Source: Desulfuromonas sp. KJ2020
Lineage (GTDB): Bacteria > Desulfobacterota > Desulfuromonadia > Desulfuromonadales > SZUA-540
Length of the DNA stretch: 64,000 nt
Direction of reading: 5' to 3'
NCBI RefSeq assembly: GCF_024197615.1
Contig: NZ_JAKUKE010000003.1
Span: 851,717-915,716, forward strand
In this document: one piece after another, positions 28,724 to 36,563 of the stretch
How positions within the stretch are numbered: position 1 is the first letter of the stretch
Layout of the letters: every line of letters starts with the position of its first letter
Made by a program: the position numbers and the translations under genes
The notes under the pieces: model-generated
What the model was told of the DNA's origin: nothing
What the model saw: only the letters and a program-made list of their open reading frames with translations
Databases searched by the model: none

Positions 28724-29131
28724 TTAGATCTTGAGGCGTTGATGTTCTTTGAGCATGCAACGGTCCATCACCACACGCAGACCGCCTTCGGCAGCGATCC
28801 GGGCGGCCTCTTCGCTGATGACTCCTTCCTGCAGCCACAGCACTTTGGCGCCAGCTTCAACGGCTTCACGGGCGACAGCCGGGGCGTCGGCGGGGTTGCG
28901 GAAGACATCGACGATATCGATAGGATGGGGGATATCCTCAAGGCGGCGATAGACCTTTTGGCCGAAGAGTTCTTCGTCCTTGGGGTTGACCGGAAAGACC
29001 GTATAGCCGGCCTGTAGCAGATATTCAAGGACATGGTTGCTGGCCCGCTCGGGATTGGAGGAGGCGCCAACCATGGCAATGGTTTTATGGGTGGAAAGGA
29101 TATTTCGGATATCAGTCTCGTTTTGGGACAT
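28724..29131 (-). CDS. CoA-binding (YccU-like) Rossmann protein
   Basis: 135 residues. The CoA_binding Rossmann fold appears in TIAMVGASSNPERASN and YTVFPVNPKDEELFG, with VLWLQEGVISEEAA and VVMDRCMLKEH at the end. The family is related to the nucleotide-binding domain of succinyl-CoA synthetase but has no settled function. It is preceded by AAGGAGG. It lies downstream of the TPR gene and upstream of the MCE operon, both on the same strand. Confidence 0.88.
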   Translation of the reverse strand: MSQNETDIRNILSTHKTIAMVGASSNPERASNHVLEYLLQAGYTVFPVNPKDEELFGQKVYRRLEDIPHPIDIVDVFRNPADAPAVAREAVEAGAKVLWLQEGVISEEAARIAAEGGLRVVMDRCMLKEHQRLKI

Positions 29132-29149
29132 GACTTAAGTCCTCCTTCG

Positions 29150-29245
29150 TTATGGGCCAGCGGTGATGACCTCGACGGTACCCAATTCCCTCCTTGAATC
29201 GACAAAAGCGATAAAAAGGGTGTCTCCAAGCCAAAGCGGCATCAT
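29150..29245 (-). CDS. Possible 31-residue protein between TPR and CoA-binding genes
   Basis: An open frame reads MMPLWLGDTLFIAFVDSRRE and continues LGTVEVITAGP to a stop. Its ATG lies one base after the TPR stop codon (TGATATG), so it could be translated by coupling. Its hydrophobic pattern looks protein-like, but no clear ribosome binding site is present and no family was recognised. It may be a decayed gene end. Confidence 0.3.
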   Translation of the reverse strand: MMPLWLGDTLFIAFVDSRRELGTVEVITAGP

Positions 29246-29246
29246 A

Positions 29247-30215
29247 TCACATTGTTTCTCTAGCAGTAAGGGCTTCCATCTCTTCCTTGGCCGGGCCAAA
29301 ATCGGGATCGAGTTCCAAGGCCTTTTGCAGGGCCACCATCGCCCCGCCCGTGTCGCCGGTTTGGCGACGGCAGAGGGCGAGGAGCACGTAAAACTGCGCG
29401 GAGGGGAATTCCTGAACGACGGGAGTCTGTTCTTCCAGGTACTCCATAATCTCCAGAGCCTCGCGAACGGAGCCCTGGCCGTAGGCCGCCATGGCAGCAC
29501 CGATAGCTTCCAGGTGGTTTACCATTGGTTCTTCGGGCAGACCGTCCTGCTCGAGACGGGCCACCTTTTCCTTGAACAGCGTCCGGATCTTTTCATCGGC
29601 AAGCGAGGGAATCAGCTGCGACCAGCGACGGATGGCGCCCGGATAGTCCCCCATGAGATAGTCAATCTGTCCCAGATAGTTCTGCACGCCCACATCACCT
29701 GATTTCAAATGGTCGGCCTTCTGCAGAAAAGCGGCGGCCGACACCAGGTGACGATAGCAGTGGCGCAGCTCGCTGAAGGTCAGGGCCAGATCGTAATAGG
29801 CGATACCGATGGTCTGGAACAGGGAAACCTTGCCCGGTTCCAGCAGGGCAAAAATTTTCAGGTAGGTAATCTTTCGTTTGACGTAGTCGGCATCAACATC
29901 CTTGTGGTCGAGCATGGCGATCTGGGAGCCGAGATCCGCTAGAAAGTGGGGATAGGCGTCCCGCAATATTTCGGCATATTGCACATTGTGGGGGCAGTCG
30001 GGAAACTGGCGAAGATAATCGTAAACCCCCTGACCAATGTCGATGGCCGTAGGTGCTTCACTCTTCATTTTCCGACCATGCAGCGGCAAAGGGATCAGGG
30101 GCAGTGTAACAGGTCGCTGCTCGGGACCCACAAGAACAACAGGGGATTCCTGGGGCGTCCACAGAATGTAGGCATGTGGTGCGAGCGATTCTTCAACTTG
30201 TGATTTCAGTACCAT
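29247..30215 (-). CDS. Tetratricopeptide-repeat protein
   Basis: 322 residues from the ATG at 30215, which has AAGG at a suitable distance; other in-frame starts lie at 30224 (ATG) and 30233 (TTG). Helical repeats with TPR spacing are visible, for example LGQIDYLMGDYPGAIRRWSQ and VLLALCRRQTGDTGGAMVAL followed by ALELDPDFGPA. No signal peptide is seen. It lies directly downstream of the 276-residue gene and the AcuC-like deacetylase, all in one direction. Confidence 0.75.
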   Translation of the reverse strand: MVLKSQVEESLAPHAYILWTPQESPVVLVGPEQRPVTLPLIPLPLHGRKMKSEAPTAIDIGQGVYDYLRQFPDCPHNVQYAEILRDAYPHFLADLGSQIAMLDHKDVDADYVKRKITYLKIFALLEPGKVSLFQTIGIAYYDLALTFSELRHCYRHLVSAAAFLQKADHLKSGDVGVQNYLGQIDYLMGDYPGAIRRWSQLIPSLADEKIRTLFKEKVARLEQDGLPEEPMVNHLEAIGAAMAAYGQGSVREALEIMEYLEEQTPVVQEFPSAQFYVLLALCRRQTGDTGGAMVALQKALELDPDFGPAKEEMEALTARETM

Positions 30216-30243
30216 GAGACTCATCCTTGACAAAGCACCTGAA

Positions 30244-31074
30244 TTAGAAAATTCGGTTTACAAACGTATCGATGCCGGCATCGACACCCAAAGTCTTGTA
30301 GATTTTAACGTCATCCCAGGGGCGATGAAGGATGCCGTCGTGGATAGCCCAACTGCGCCCCCGAATGGTCTTCTCCATGCCGGGCTGGCGAAAAGGGGTC
30401 GAGCCATCGAGTCGTCGGAAGAGTTCCCCGCCCGGTTGAAATTCCCGATCGATCCATTGCATCAGCTTTTTACCAGTCAGGTAGTCAAAGCCGTATTTTT
30501 CATAGCGGACCGCGTTATTGTAGGACAAAGGTTCTGCCACGATGGTGTCGATCCCCAGGGAGTCGACAAAGCGCTCGAACTGCTGAAAAAAATCGGAAAA
30601 AAGGGAAAGGCCCCTTCGTACCTGGTTGGGGGACAAACCCGCCTCCATCGCCCTGATTTCTTCAGGAATATTGCGTCGCAAGGTCCCAAAATAATTATCT
30701 CGCCCCTTGTCATCCATGTCGATGTCGTATCGGGGCGCTGCCGGATCGTTAATCAGACAGAAGGACAGTTCAATCTGCCGGTAAGGCGTATCGGCGATTT
30801 CGACAAAAAAGACGCAATCCCGGTCGGTTGGTCGAAGGCGAACCTCGATGCGCAGCAATCCGAGCCCACGCGGGCAGATAAAAGCGATTTTACGGCGCCC
30901 CTCCGGCCCCTGAAAGGTCGTGGGGTCAATCCCGTATCGCGAGAAAAGAGGGACCGGAACCAGGGCAGCATAGATGGCTTCTTTGCGGGCGACAGGCAGA
31001 TTGTTGATTTCCCGCAAGGTAAACAAGGGCAGACCATCAGGGTCGAGCAGATGCGCGGTACCTAGACGTCCCAT
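30244..31074 (-). CDS. Unrecognised protein with a GNAT-like segment
   Basis: 276 residues. I do not recognise the family. The segment AEPLSYNNAVRYEKYGFDYL near the C-terminal third resembles the last motif of GNAT acetyltransferases, in which Asn, Tyr-Glu-Lys and Gly-Phe recur. IAFICPRGLGLLRIEVRL and IELSFCLINDPAAPRYDIDM look like strands of a compact domain. It starts ten bases after the AcuC-like deacetylase and probably works with it. Confidence 0.55.
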   Translation of the reverse strand: MGRLGTAHLLDPDGLPLFTLREINNLPVARKEAIYAALVPVPLFSRYGIDPTTFQGPEGRRKIAFICPRGLGLLRIEVRLRPTDRDCVFFVEIADTPYRQIELSFCLINDPAAPRYDIDMDDKGRDNYFGTLRRNIPEEIRAMEAGLSPNQVRRGLSLFSDFFQQFERFVDSLGIDTIVAEPLSYNNAVRYEKYGFDYLTGKKLMQWIDREFQPGGELFRRLDGSTPFRQPGMEKTIRGRSWAIHDGILHRPWDDVKIYKTLGVDAGIDTFVNRIF

Positions 31075-31084
31075 CCCAAGCCTC

Positions 31085-32218
31085 CTACAGTCCGAATAGA
31101 GGGAAAAGCCGGCTCTCCAGGGTACGAAGAACCTTCTCCAGGGTCTGTTCGGCCCGACTGAAATCGTCAGGCAGCGCCAGATGTGGTCGATCGCGCAGCC
31201 TTGTTCCTTTCATCCCCAGATCGCGCACGATGTTTATAAACTCCGGGGGGAGGTCATCACCGACCATTTTACCCGTCATGATCGCCCAGGCCAGAGCCCA
31301 GCCGCGGCACACATTGAATTTGTCGTACCCTCCCCCGCCGATGGCCACCCAGGGAATCCCGGTATCTAAAAAGGCCCGGGCTGCCAGCTCGATACTTCCC
31401 GTCGTCATCTCGAGACGGGTCAGGGGATCGGTCCGCAGGCTGTCAACCCCCAACTGGGTGACCAGCACATCCGGCGCGTAACGATCGAGCAAAGGCAGTA
31501 CAACACGGCGAAAGGCCTGCTCAAAGATCAGGTCGTCCGAATGAGGCCGGAAAGGAACATTGACGGAATACCCAAAGCCCTTGCCCTCACCCAGTTCCCA
31601 GGGGAAACCGGTATGCGGGAAAAAGTCCTCTCCGCTTTCGTGCAGGGAAATGGTCAACACTCGGTCGGTGCGATAGAAGGCCTCCTGCACACCGTCGCCA
31701 TGATGGGCATCGATATCGACGTAGGCCACGCGCAAACCTTGGCGAACAAGTTCGTTGATGGCGATGACCGCATCGTTGAGATAGCTGAAGCCGGAAGCGC
31801 GGGCGGCATGGGCATGATGATAGCCGCCTGCCATGTTGAAGGCAACCCGGCAGCCATCGCGCACAACCTGGCGGGTGGCCTCGAGAGTTCCACCGCATCC
31901 CAGCCGAGCCCAGTCGTAAAGTCCCGGAAAAACGGGGTTTTCGACGTCACCGAGGTTAAAGAAGAAATTGGCCCGGGGGGTTGCCTGGAGGCTGAATTCC
32001 TTGAGCGTCTGCAGGTAGTCGCCCCGATGAAAACTTAACAGAGATTCTTCTTCGGCCAGCGGTGCTTCAACGATTTTGATCTCGGTGGAGTCCAGCAACC
32101 CCAGTTGCCGGATAAGCTCATGAGTAAGCTGATAACGCTGAACCTTGAAGGGGTGATCCTCTCCGAAGGAGTAGTCGGCGAAACGACTGGAATAAATAAA
32201 AGCGGAACGATTACCCAT
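31085..32218 (-). CDS. AcuC-like histone deacetylase superfamily protein
   Basis: 377 residues. Zinc and catalytic motifs are complete: the His pair in GGYHHAHAARASGFSYLND, the zinc ligands in YVDIDAHHGDGVQ and QLGVDSLRTDPL, and the catalytic Tyr in GGGGYDKF. Bacterial relatives deacetylate acetyl-lysine in proteins such as acetyl-CoA synthetase, or acetylated polyamines. It leads a unit with the 276-residue protein and the TPR protein. A second deacetylase, fused to an acetyltransferase, is encoded 4.3 kb away. Confidence 0.9.
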   Translation of the reverse strand: MGNRSAFIYSSRFADYSFGEDHPFKVQRYQLTHELIRQLGLLDSTEIKIVEAPLAEEESLLSFHRGDYLQTLKEFSLQATPRANFFFNLGDVENPVFPGLYDWARLGCGGTLEATRQVVRDGCRVAFNMAGGYHHAHAARASGFSYLNDAVIAINELVRQGLRVAYVDIDAHHGDGVQEAFYRTDRVLTISLHESGEDFFPHTGFPWELGEGKGFGYSVNVPFRPHSDDLIFEQAFRRVVLPLLDRYAPDVLVTQLGVDSLRTDPLTRLEMTTGSIELAARAFLDTGIPWVAIGGGGYDKFNVCRGWALAWAIMTGKMVGDDLPPEFINIVRDLGMKGTRLRDRPHLALPDDFSRAEQTLEKVLRTLESRLFPLFGL

Positions 32219-32321
32219 GCATTACCTCTCCCCACCTCTTTTTACACGGTCAAAGCTGCGGGGTCAATGAGATTGAGCCAGAGAAGGACACTGGGGTAAG
32301 GGCGTAAAAAGGATTGATAAT

Positions 32322-32352
32322 AAAGAAAAAGGGTGGAACTTTCGTTCCACCC
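32322..32352 (-). terminator. Terminator of the tRNA-Gln/tRNA-Glu transcript
   Basis: GGGTGGAAC pairs with GTTCCACCC across a 4-base loop and is followed on the minus strand by TTTTTCTTTATTA. It lies 29 bases after tRNA-Glu. Confidence 0.9.
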
Positions 32353-32380
32353 TGGTGCACCCCCTCGGGAGTGCGTTGAC

Positions 32381-32456
32381 TGGTGATCCCTACGGGAATC
32401 GAACCCGTGTTACCGACGTGAAAGGCCGGTGTCCTAGACCGCTAGACGAAGGGACC
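32381..32456 (-). tRNA. tRNA-Glu(TTC)
   Basis: The minus strand begins GGTCCCTTCGTCTAGCGGTC and ends ATCACCA. The anticodon loop CTTTCAC gives TTC. The acceptor stem pairs with one G-T. CCA is encoded. It lies 31 bases after tRNA-Gln. Confidence 0.95.
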
Positions 32457-32487
32457 ATTTCTATGTAAAGCTTCCGCTTCAAGCCGA

Positions 32488-32562
32488 TGGCTGGGGCGCA
32501 AGGATTCGAACCTTGGGATGCTGGAGTCAGAGTCCAGTGCCTTACCGCTTGGCGACGCCCCA
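32488..32562 (-). tRNA. tRNA-Gln(CTG)
   Basis: The minus strand begins TGGGGCGTCGCCAAGCGGTA and ends CCAGCCA. The anticodon stem-loop CTGGA-CTCTGAC-TCCAG gives CTG. CCA is encoded. It is probably cotranscribed with tRNA-Glu. Confidence 0.95.
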
Positions 32563-32575
32563 AGACAGGAGCCGT

Positions 32576-32604
32576 TTTTTAACAGAGATTCCGAACCGAG
32601 TCAA
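32576..32604 (-). promoter_or_regulatory. Promoter of the tRNA-Gln/tRNA-Glu unit
   Basis: TTGACT (32604-32599) and TAAAAA (32581-32576) on the minus strand with 17-base spacing, 14 bases before the tRNA-Gln 5' end. It lies just after the lysine aminomutase gene. Confidence 0.55.
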
Positions 32605-32649
32605 TACTATTTTTGCTCCGTAACCGAAAATTTGTTTTGCTTCTGACTG

Positions 32650-33735
32650 TCAGTGATGGTCATTGACGGCAGTCTGGCGATTTTCCTCGATTTTCACCTC
32701 GGCATTGGTATAGGAAAAGGTTTGGCCGCGATAGTTTTTCAGGACGACTTCATCCCCCATACTCTGCAGGTAATCAGGCAGAATGGGAATTTTCCCACCG
32801 CCGCCAGGCGCGTCGATGACATAGGCGGGCACGCCCATCCCGGAGGTGTGGCCGCGCAGGGCACGCATGACCTCGATGCCCTCCTCCACCGTCGTTCTGA
32901 AATGATCGGTGCCCTCGACCAGATCGGCCTGATAGATGTAGTAGGGTTTGACCCGGATAGCCAGCAGTTTCTGCATGAGCCGCTTCATGACCTGAGGATC
33001 GTCATTGACCCCGCGTAGCAGCACCGTCTGGTTGCCCATGGGGATGCCGGCGTCGGCCAGTCGCATGCAGGCCTTGCCCGAGGTCTCGGTGATTTCATCC
33101 GGGTGATTGAAATGGGTATTGATGAACAGCGGGTGATAACGCCGCAGCATGCGCACCAGACCGATGGTGATGCGCTGAGGCAGGACCACCGGCACCCGGG
33201 TGCCTATGCGAATGATTTCGACACTGGGAATCGCCCGCAACTCCTTGAGAATCCACTCCAGGCGTTCATCGGATAGCAGCAGCGGGTCCCCACCCGAGAG
33301 AATGACATCGCGGACCTGAGGATGCTGTCGGATGTAGTCCAGTCCTTGCTCGAGGGTCTGGCGGTTGATGACCATATTGTCGCCCCCCACCTTGCGTTTG
33401 CGGGTGCAGAAACGGCAGTACATGGCGCACTCGCTGGATACGAGAAACAGCACCCGGTCGGGATAGCGGTGGACGAGGTTCGGTACCGGACTCTGGTTTT
33501 CCTCGTCCAGGGGATCACTGCAGCAGACGGAATCGCTCATTTCGGCGGCATCCGGCACGGCCTGTCGCCAGATCGGATCGCCGACTTCCTTGATAAGATT
33601 CAGGTAGTAGGCCGGGATGCGCATGGGATAGCGATCAGCCACCTCCTCAAGATCCGTGGGATTAACGCCAAAGCGGCGGGTAACCTCGGCGGGTCGGGTC
33701 AAACTGGTCTGCAGCAGTTTCTGCCAGGTTTCCAT
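32650..33735 (-). CDS. kamA: KamA-family lysine 2,3-aminomutase (radical SAM)
   Basis: 361 residues. The radical SAM motif is CAMYCRFCTRKRKVGG, and DAPGGGGKIP contains the Lys expected to hold PLP. From the known clostridial enzyme, two Asp residues bind the lysine side-chain amine; equivalents are present here in QADLVEGTDHFRT and VIDAPGGGGK. Glutamate aminomutases have Lys and Asn at those places, so L-lysine to beta-lysine is the favoured reaction. The protein is shorter than clostridial KamA (about 416). It is the last gene of a tight operon with a GNAT and two ATP-grasp genes, and its ATG directly follows the GNAT stop. Confidence 0.9.
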   Translation of the reverse strand: METWQKLLQTSLTRPAEVTRRFGVNPTDLEEVADRYPMRIPAYYLNLIKEVGDPIWRQAVPDAAEMSDSVCCSDPLDEENQSPVPNLVHRYPDRVLFLVSSECAMYCRFCTRKRKVGGDNMVINRQTLEQGLDYIRQHPQVRDVILSGGDPLLLSDERLEWILKELRAIPSVEIIRIGTRVPVVLPQRITIGLVRMLRRYHPLFINTHFNHPDEITETSGKACMRLADAGIPMGNQTVLLRGVNDDPQVMKRLMQKLLAIRVKPYYIYQADLVEGTDHFRTTVEEGIEVMRALRGHTSGMGVPAYVIDAPGGGGKIPILPDYLQSMGDEVVLKNYRGQTFSYTNAEVKIEENRQTAVNDHH

Positions 33736-34221
33736 CTACAATCCCTCCACAACGGTGGTGAGGTTTTTGGTATAGGTGATACGGTCGTCTCCGGGTCGGT
33801 AGAAATCGGGAATGACCGCGGCCTGGACATAGCCGGCCCGGTCATAGAACCGACGGGTTCTTTCGTAGCTCCCCTGCGACGAGGTTTCCAGGCAGATCAG
33901 GCGGCCGCCCCGTAACTGAATGTCCGTTTCGGCGTAAAGTAGCAGCCGCTGCCCTACCCCTCTGCCCTGATGAGCTGGATCCGTAGCAATCCAGTAAATG
34001 TCGAAGGTTCCTTCCGTCAAGGGGACCGGTCCATAGAGAATATAGCCGGCGGGGAGGCCGCCCTCTTCGGCGACCACGACGGTGTAGTCCTTTTGGGCCG
34101 GGTTGTCGAGCACCGTATGGAACAACTCCATGGCGCAGTCGACTTCGGCATCGGTAAAAGCTTTCGTCTCCTCCAGGATTCTCTGGAGATCCGGCAGGTC
34201 AGAGCGTTTTAGGTCGCGCAT
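33736..34221 (-). CDS. GNAT-family N-acetyltransferase
   Basis: 161 residues from the ATG at 34221, which has AAGGAG upstream. The acetyl-CoA binding motif is ATDPAHQGRGVGQRLL, and a final YERTRRFYDRAGY segment matches GNAT motif B. It overlaps the second ATP-grasp gene by 23 bases and abuts kamA. By position it could acetylate beta-lysine, the role AblB plays after lysine aminomutase in methanogens, but it is shorter than AblB and not clearly that family. The substrate is inferred only. Confidence 0.85.
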   Translation of the reverse strand: MRDLKRSDLPDLQRILEETKAFTDAEVDCAMELFHTVLDNPAQKDYTVVVAEEGGLPAGYILYGPVPLTEGTFDIYWIATDPAHQGRGVGQRLLLYAETDIQLRGGRLICLETSSQGSYERTRRFYDRAGYVQAAVIPDFYRPGDDRITYTKNLTTVVEGL

Positions 34222-35224
34222 GAAGGTTCTCCTTGCGTTTCTGGGCCATGAGCACAATACGTTCGATCAGCTTAGGATAGTTCAGGCCAGCCACCTCCGC
34301 CGCCCGGGCCAGTCCGGCCGTAGGCGAGATGTCCGGGTTGGCGTTGACTTCCAGAATATAGGGAACCCCTTCCCGCAGACGGATATCGACCCGGGCGTAA
34401 TCCCGGCATTCCAGAATTTTGAAAGCGCGCAAGGCCACATCCTTGATCAGAATTTCTTCGCGAGCCTTGACCGTCGCCGGACAGACCGGTTCAGTCAGGG
34501 CGAACTCCTCGGAATTTTCCAGCCATTTCCCTTCATAGCTGACGATGGCATGTTTGAGCCCCTTCTTGAATTGAATCTCGGCGAGGGGCAGCACCTGGTA
34601 GGGACCATTGCCGATGATGGCGGCGTTGATCTCCCGCCCCTCGATAAACTCTTCCACCAGAGCCCCCTGGCGGTAGGTCTGGTGCACATAATCGATCCGT
34701 CGCTTTAGACGCCGTTCGTCCTCCACAATGCTTTCAGAGGTGATTCCCAAAGAGGCGTCTTCGAAGCGCGGCTTGACGATCAGGGGAAAACGCATATCCC
34801 TCACCCGGGGATGCGCTTCCCCCGGACGCACCAGCACATACTTGGGTGTGGGCAGGCCATGGCGCATCAGCAGATCCTTGGTGCGGACCTTGTCCTGCAC
34901 GAGCCCGAGACAGAGCGGGCCCGCGCCGGTAAAGGCATAACCGAGAAGGTCGAACAGGGCGGCCACATGCATTTCCTGGCGGCTGTTCCCCCAGTAGCCC
35001 TCGCACAGATTGAAAACGAGTTCGGGATCTACCGTGCGCAGCTCTTCGATGAAGGCGGAAATGCGCTCTCCCAGTGGAACGACCTTCGCCGTGTAGCCCA
35101 GGCGCTCCAGGGCCATACGAACGGCGGCGGCTTCGAGTTCGGCCCCCTCTTCCGAGATGCGGTCCCCCTCCTCCCCTTTGAGCAGTTGGGGCGGAACGCG
35201 GTTAAAGCAGACAGCGATTTTCAT
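34199..35224 (-). CDS. ATP-grasp ligase (D-Ala-D-Ala ligase-like), second copy
   Basis: 341 residues from the ATG at 35224, which follows AAGGGG. The Ddl-like pattern includes LVFNLCEGYWGNSRQE, PLIVKPRFEDASLGI, the ALVEEFIEGREIN strand and the metal-binding EVNANPDISP. Such enzymes form an acyl-phosphate and ligate an amine. Its substrates are unknown; the genome's true Ddl would normally sit with mur genes. It overlaps both neighbours by 23 bases and is a diverged paralogue of the next upstream gene. Confidence 0.87.
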   Translation of the reverse strand: MKIAVCFNRVPPQLLKGEEGDRISEEGAELEAAAVRMALERLGYTAKVVPLGERISAFIEELRTVDPELVFNLCEGYWGNSRQEMHVAALFDLLGYAFTGAGPLCLGLVQDKVRTKDLLMRHGLPTPKYVLVRPGEAHPRVRDMRFPLIVKPRFEDASLGITSESIVEDERRLKRRIDYVHQTYRQGALVEEFIEGREINAAIIGNGPYQVLPLAEIQFKKGLKHAIVSYEGKWLENSEEFALTEPVCPATVKAREEILIKDVALRAFKILECRDYARVDIRLREGVPYILEVNANPDISPTAGLARAAEVAGLNYPKLIERIVLMAQKRKENLHARPKTL

Positions 35225-36272
35225 GATACCCCTTCTCGGTGAGTTGGAGTCGCCTGCTGGCAGCATCGACCACGCCAAGAATCATCTGCTCATAGCTCAG
35301 ACCGGTAGCCCGCGCCGCCTTGGGAAAGCAACTGTTCTGTTCTGGGCGCGGCAGGATGCCCGGCAGCGGGTTTAGTTCGATGACATGGGGAAGCCCGCCA
35401 GCGTCCAGGCGCACGTCGATACGGCACCAATCCCGACAACCCAGAGCGCGGAAAGTTTTTCTGCAGAGTTCTTCGATGTTTCGCTGCAAAAAGGGGTCGA
35501 GACGAGCCGGGCAGGTAAAAATTTCCAGCGGATTCTCTTCCTGGTCCCAGATCCACTTGGCTTCAAAGGAATAGATCGGGTTGACCCCCGCCGGCAGGGT
35601 ATGCAGGTTGATTTCCACAATGGGCAATACCTGCAGGTCATCCCCATTGCCAAGCATTGCCACTGTGAACTCGCGACCAGGCAGAAACTCTTCGACCAGG
35701 GCCGGCTGACCATAGGTAGTCAGCACCCACTCAACCTGACGAACCAGGGCTTTGCGATCATGAACCAGGGCCTTGTCGGTCACTCCCTTGCTGGAGCCTT
35801 CCAGGGTCGGTTTGACGATGAGGGGGTAGCGCAGGCGCGCGGGGATGTCGGCCAGAGTGGAAACCACCGCAAAACGCGGTGTGGCGATACGATGGCAGGA
35901 AAGGATCTCCTTGGTGCGGCGCTTGTCCAGGCAGATGCCTAGTGTCACAGGATCGCTGCCCGTGTAGGGGATACCCAGCATGTCGAGCATGGCGGGGATC
36001 TGGGCCTCGCGGCTGGCGCCATGCAGACCTTCGGCTATATTGAAAACCAGATCGGGTTGCAGGGCGCGAAAGCGGGCATAGGCCTCCAGATCGGCGTTGA
36101 CGAGGGTTACCTCATGTCGGCTGGCCAGGGCGGCTTCGACGGCTCGAATGGTGTGAATATCATCCCATTCGGCATAAAGGTCTTCAGTGGGTAAAGAAGG
36201 AGGTTCGGACGGAGGTTGGTCGTCCGCCACGGCGGACTCCTCCCGCAGATTGAACGCGAGGACGATGTGCAT
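35202..36272 (-). CDS. ATP-grasp ligase (D-Ala-D-Ala ligase-like), first copy
   Basis: 356 residues. Motifs are DLVFNIAEGLHGASRE, PLIVKPTLEGSSKGV, PALVEEFLPGREF and the metal site VIELNPLPGI. An acidic Pro/Glu-rich insertion follows the first strand (residues about 14-33). The start at 36272 has an AAGGGG site that can pair with a sequence about 90 bases upstream. It overlaps the second ligase gene by 23 bases, suggesting coordinated production. Amide or peptide bond formation is expected; the substrates are not known. Confidence 0.87.
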   Translation of the reverse strand: MHIVLAFNLREESAVADDQPPSEPPSLPTEDLYAEWDDIHTIRAVEAALASRHEVTLVNADLEAYARFRALQPDLVFNIAEGLHGASREAQIPAMLDMLGIPYTGSDPVTLGICLDKRRTKEILSCHRIATPRFAVVSTLADIPARLRYPLIVKPTLEGSSKGVTDKALVHDRKALVRQVEWVLTTYGQPALVEEFLPGREFTVAMLGNGDDLQVLPIVEINLHTLPAGVNPIYSFEAKWIWDQEENPLEIFTCPARLDPFLQRNIEELCRKTFRALGCRDWCRIDVRLDAGGLPHVIELNPLPGILPRPEQNSCFPKAARATGLSYEQMILGVVDAASRRLQLTEKGYHENRCLL

Positions 36273-36276
36273 ATGT

Positions 36277-36375
36277 AACCCCTTTTAAAAGCCAACAATA
36301 GTTAAGCTTCCCCGGGTGGGGAACATCTGCTTCCTGGGACGGGATGGCCTGGGGCTGGGGCTATAAAAAGGGGTT
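36277..36375 (-). promoter_or_regulatory. Inverted repeat masking the ATP-grasp ribosome binding site
   Basis: In the minus-strand RNA, AACCCCTTTT (36375-36366) is perfectly complementary to AAAAGGGGTT (36286-36277). The second arm contains the AAGGGG site of the first ATP-grasp gene. The first arm starts seven bases after the stop of a 17-codon mini-ORF. A smaller CCCC-ACCC-GGGG hairpin sits in the loop. This is the geometry of translational attenuation, although it was not folded by computer. Confidence 0.4.
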
Positions 36376-36381
36376 TCTTTT

Positions 36382-36435
36382 TTAGCTTGTTCGTCTTGCG
36401 CCGGCCCGCCTGAAACAGATCACTTTGAATTGCAT
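36382..36435 (-). CDS. 17-residue mini-ORF, possible leader peptide
   Basis: ATG at 36435 is preceded by an excellent ACGGAGG site; the peptide is MQFKVICFRRAGARRTS and then a stop. It lies between the GNAT-deacetylase fusion and the ATP-grasp genes. It could be a regulatory leader or a small substrate. A competing reading is that TTGACA (36461-36456) and TATATG (36438-36433), 17 bases apart, form a promoter whose transcript begins inside this ORF. Both cannot act on the same RNA. Confidence 0.4.
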   Translation of the reverse strand: MQFKVICFRRAGARRTS

Positions 36436-36563
36436 ATACGCCTCCGTAATTTTTCTGTCAAACAAAATTTTTGAGTCATTTTTATTTGTTTAATTTCAAA
36501 CACTTAAATTGCTTTGCGGACTCCCGAAACATCAATAAAAAACCAAAATCCAAAACGTGACTC

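Noticed and set aside
32340-32562. Possible integration site at the tRNA-Gln/Glu pair
   Set aside because: No integrase and no duplicated tRNA 3' ends were found nearby; a standard terminator follows.
34199-36272. Assignment of the ATP-grasp pair as D-Ala-D-Ala ligases
   Set aside because: They resemble Ddl, but two copies in an operon with KamA and GNAT, away from mur genes, make a cell-wall role unlikely.
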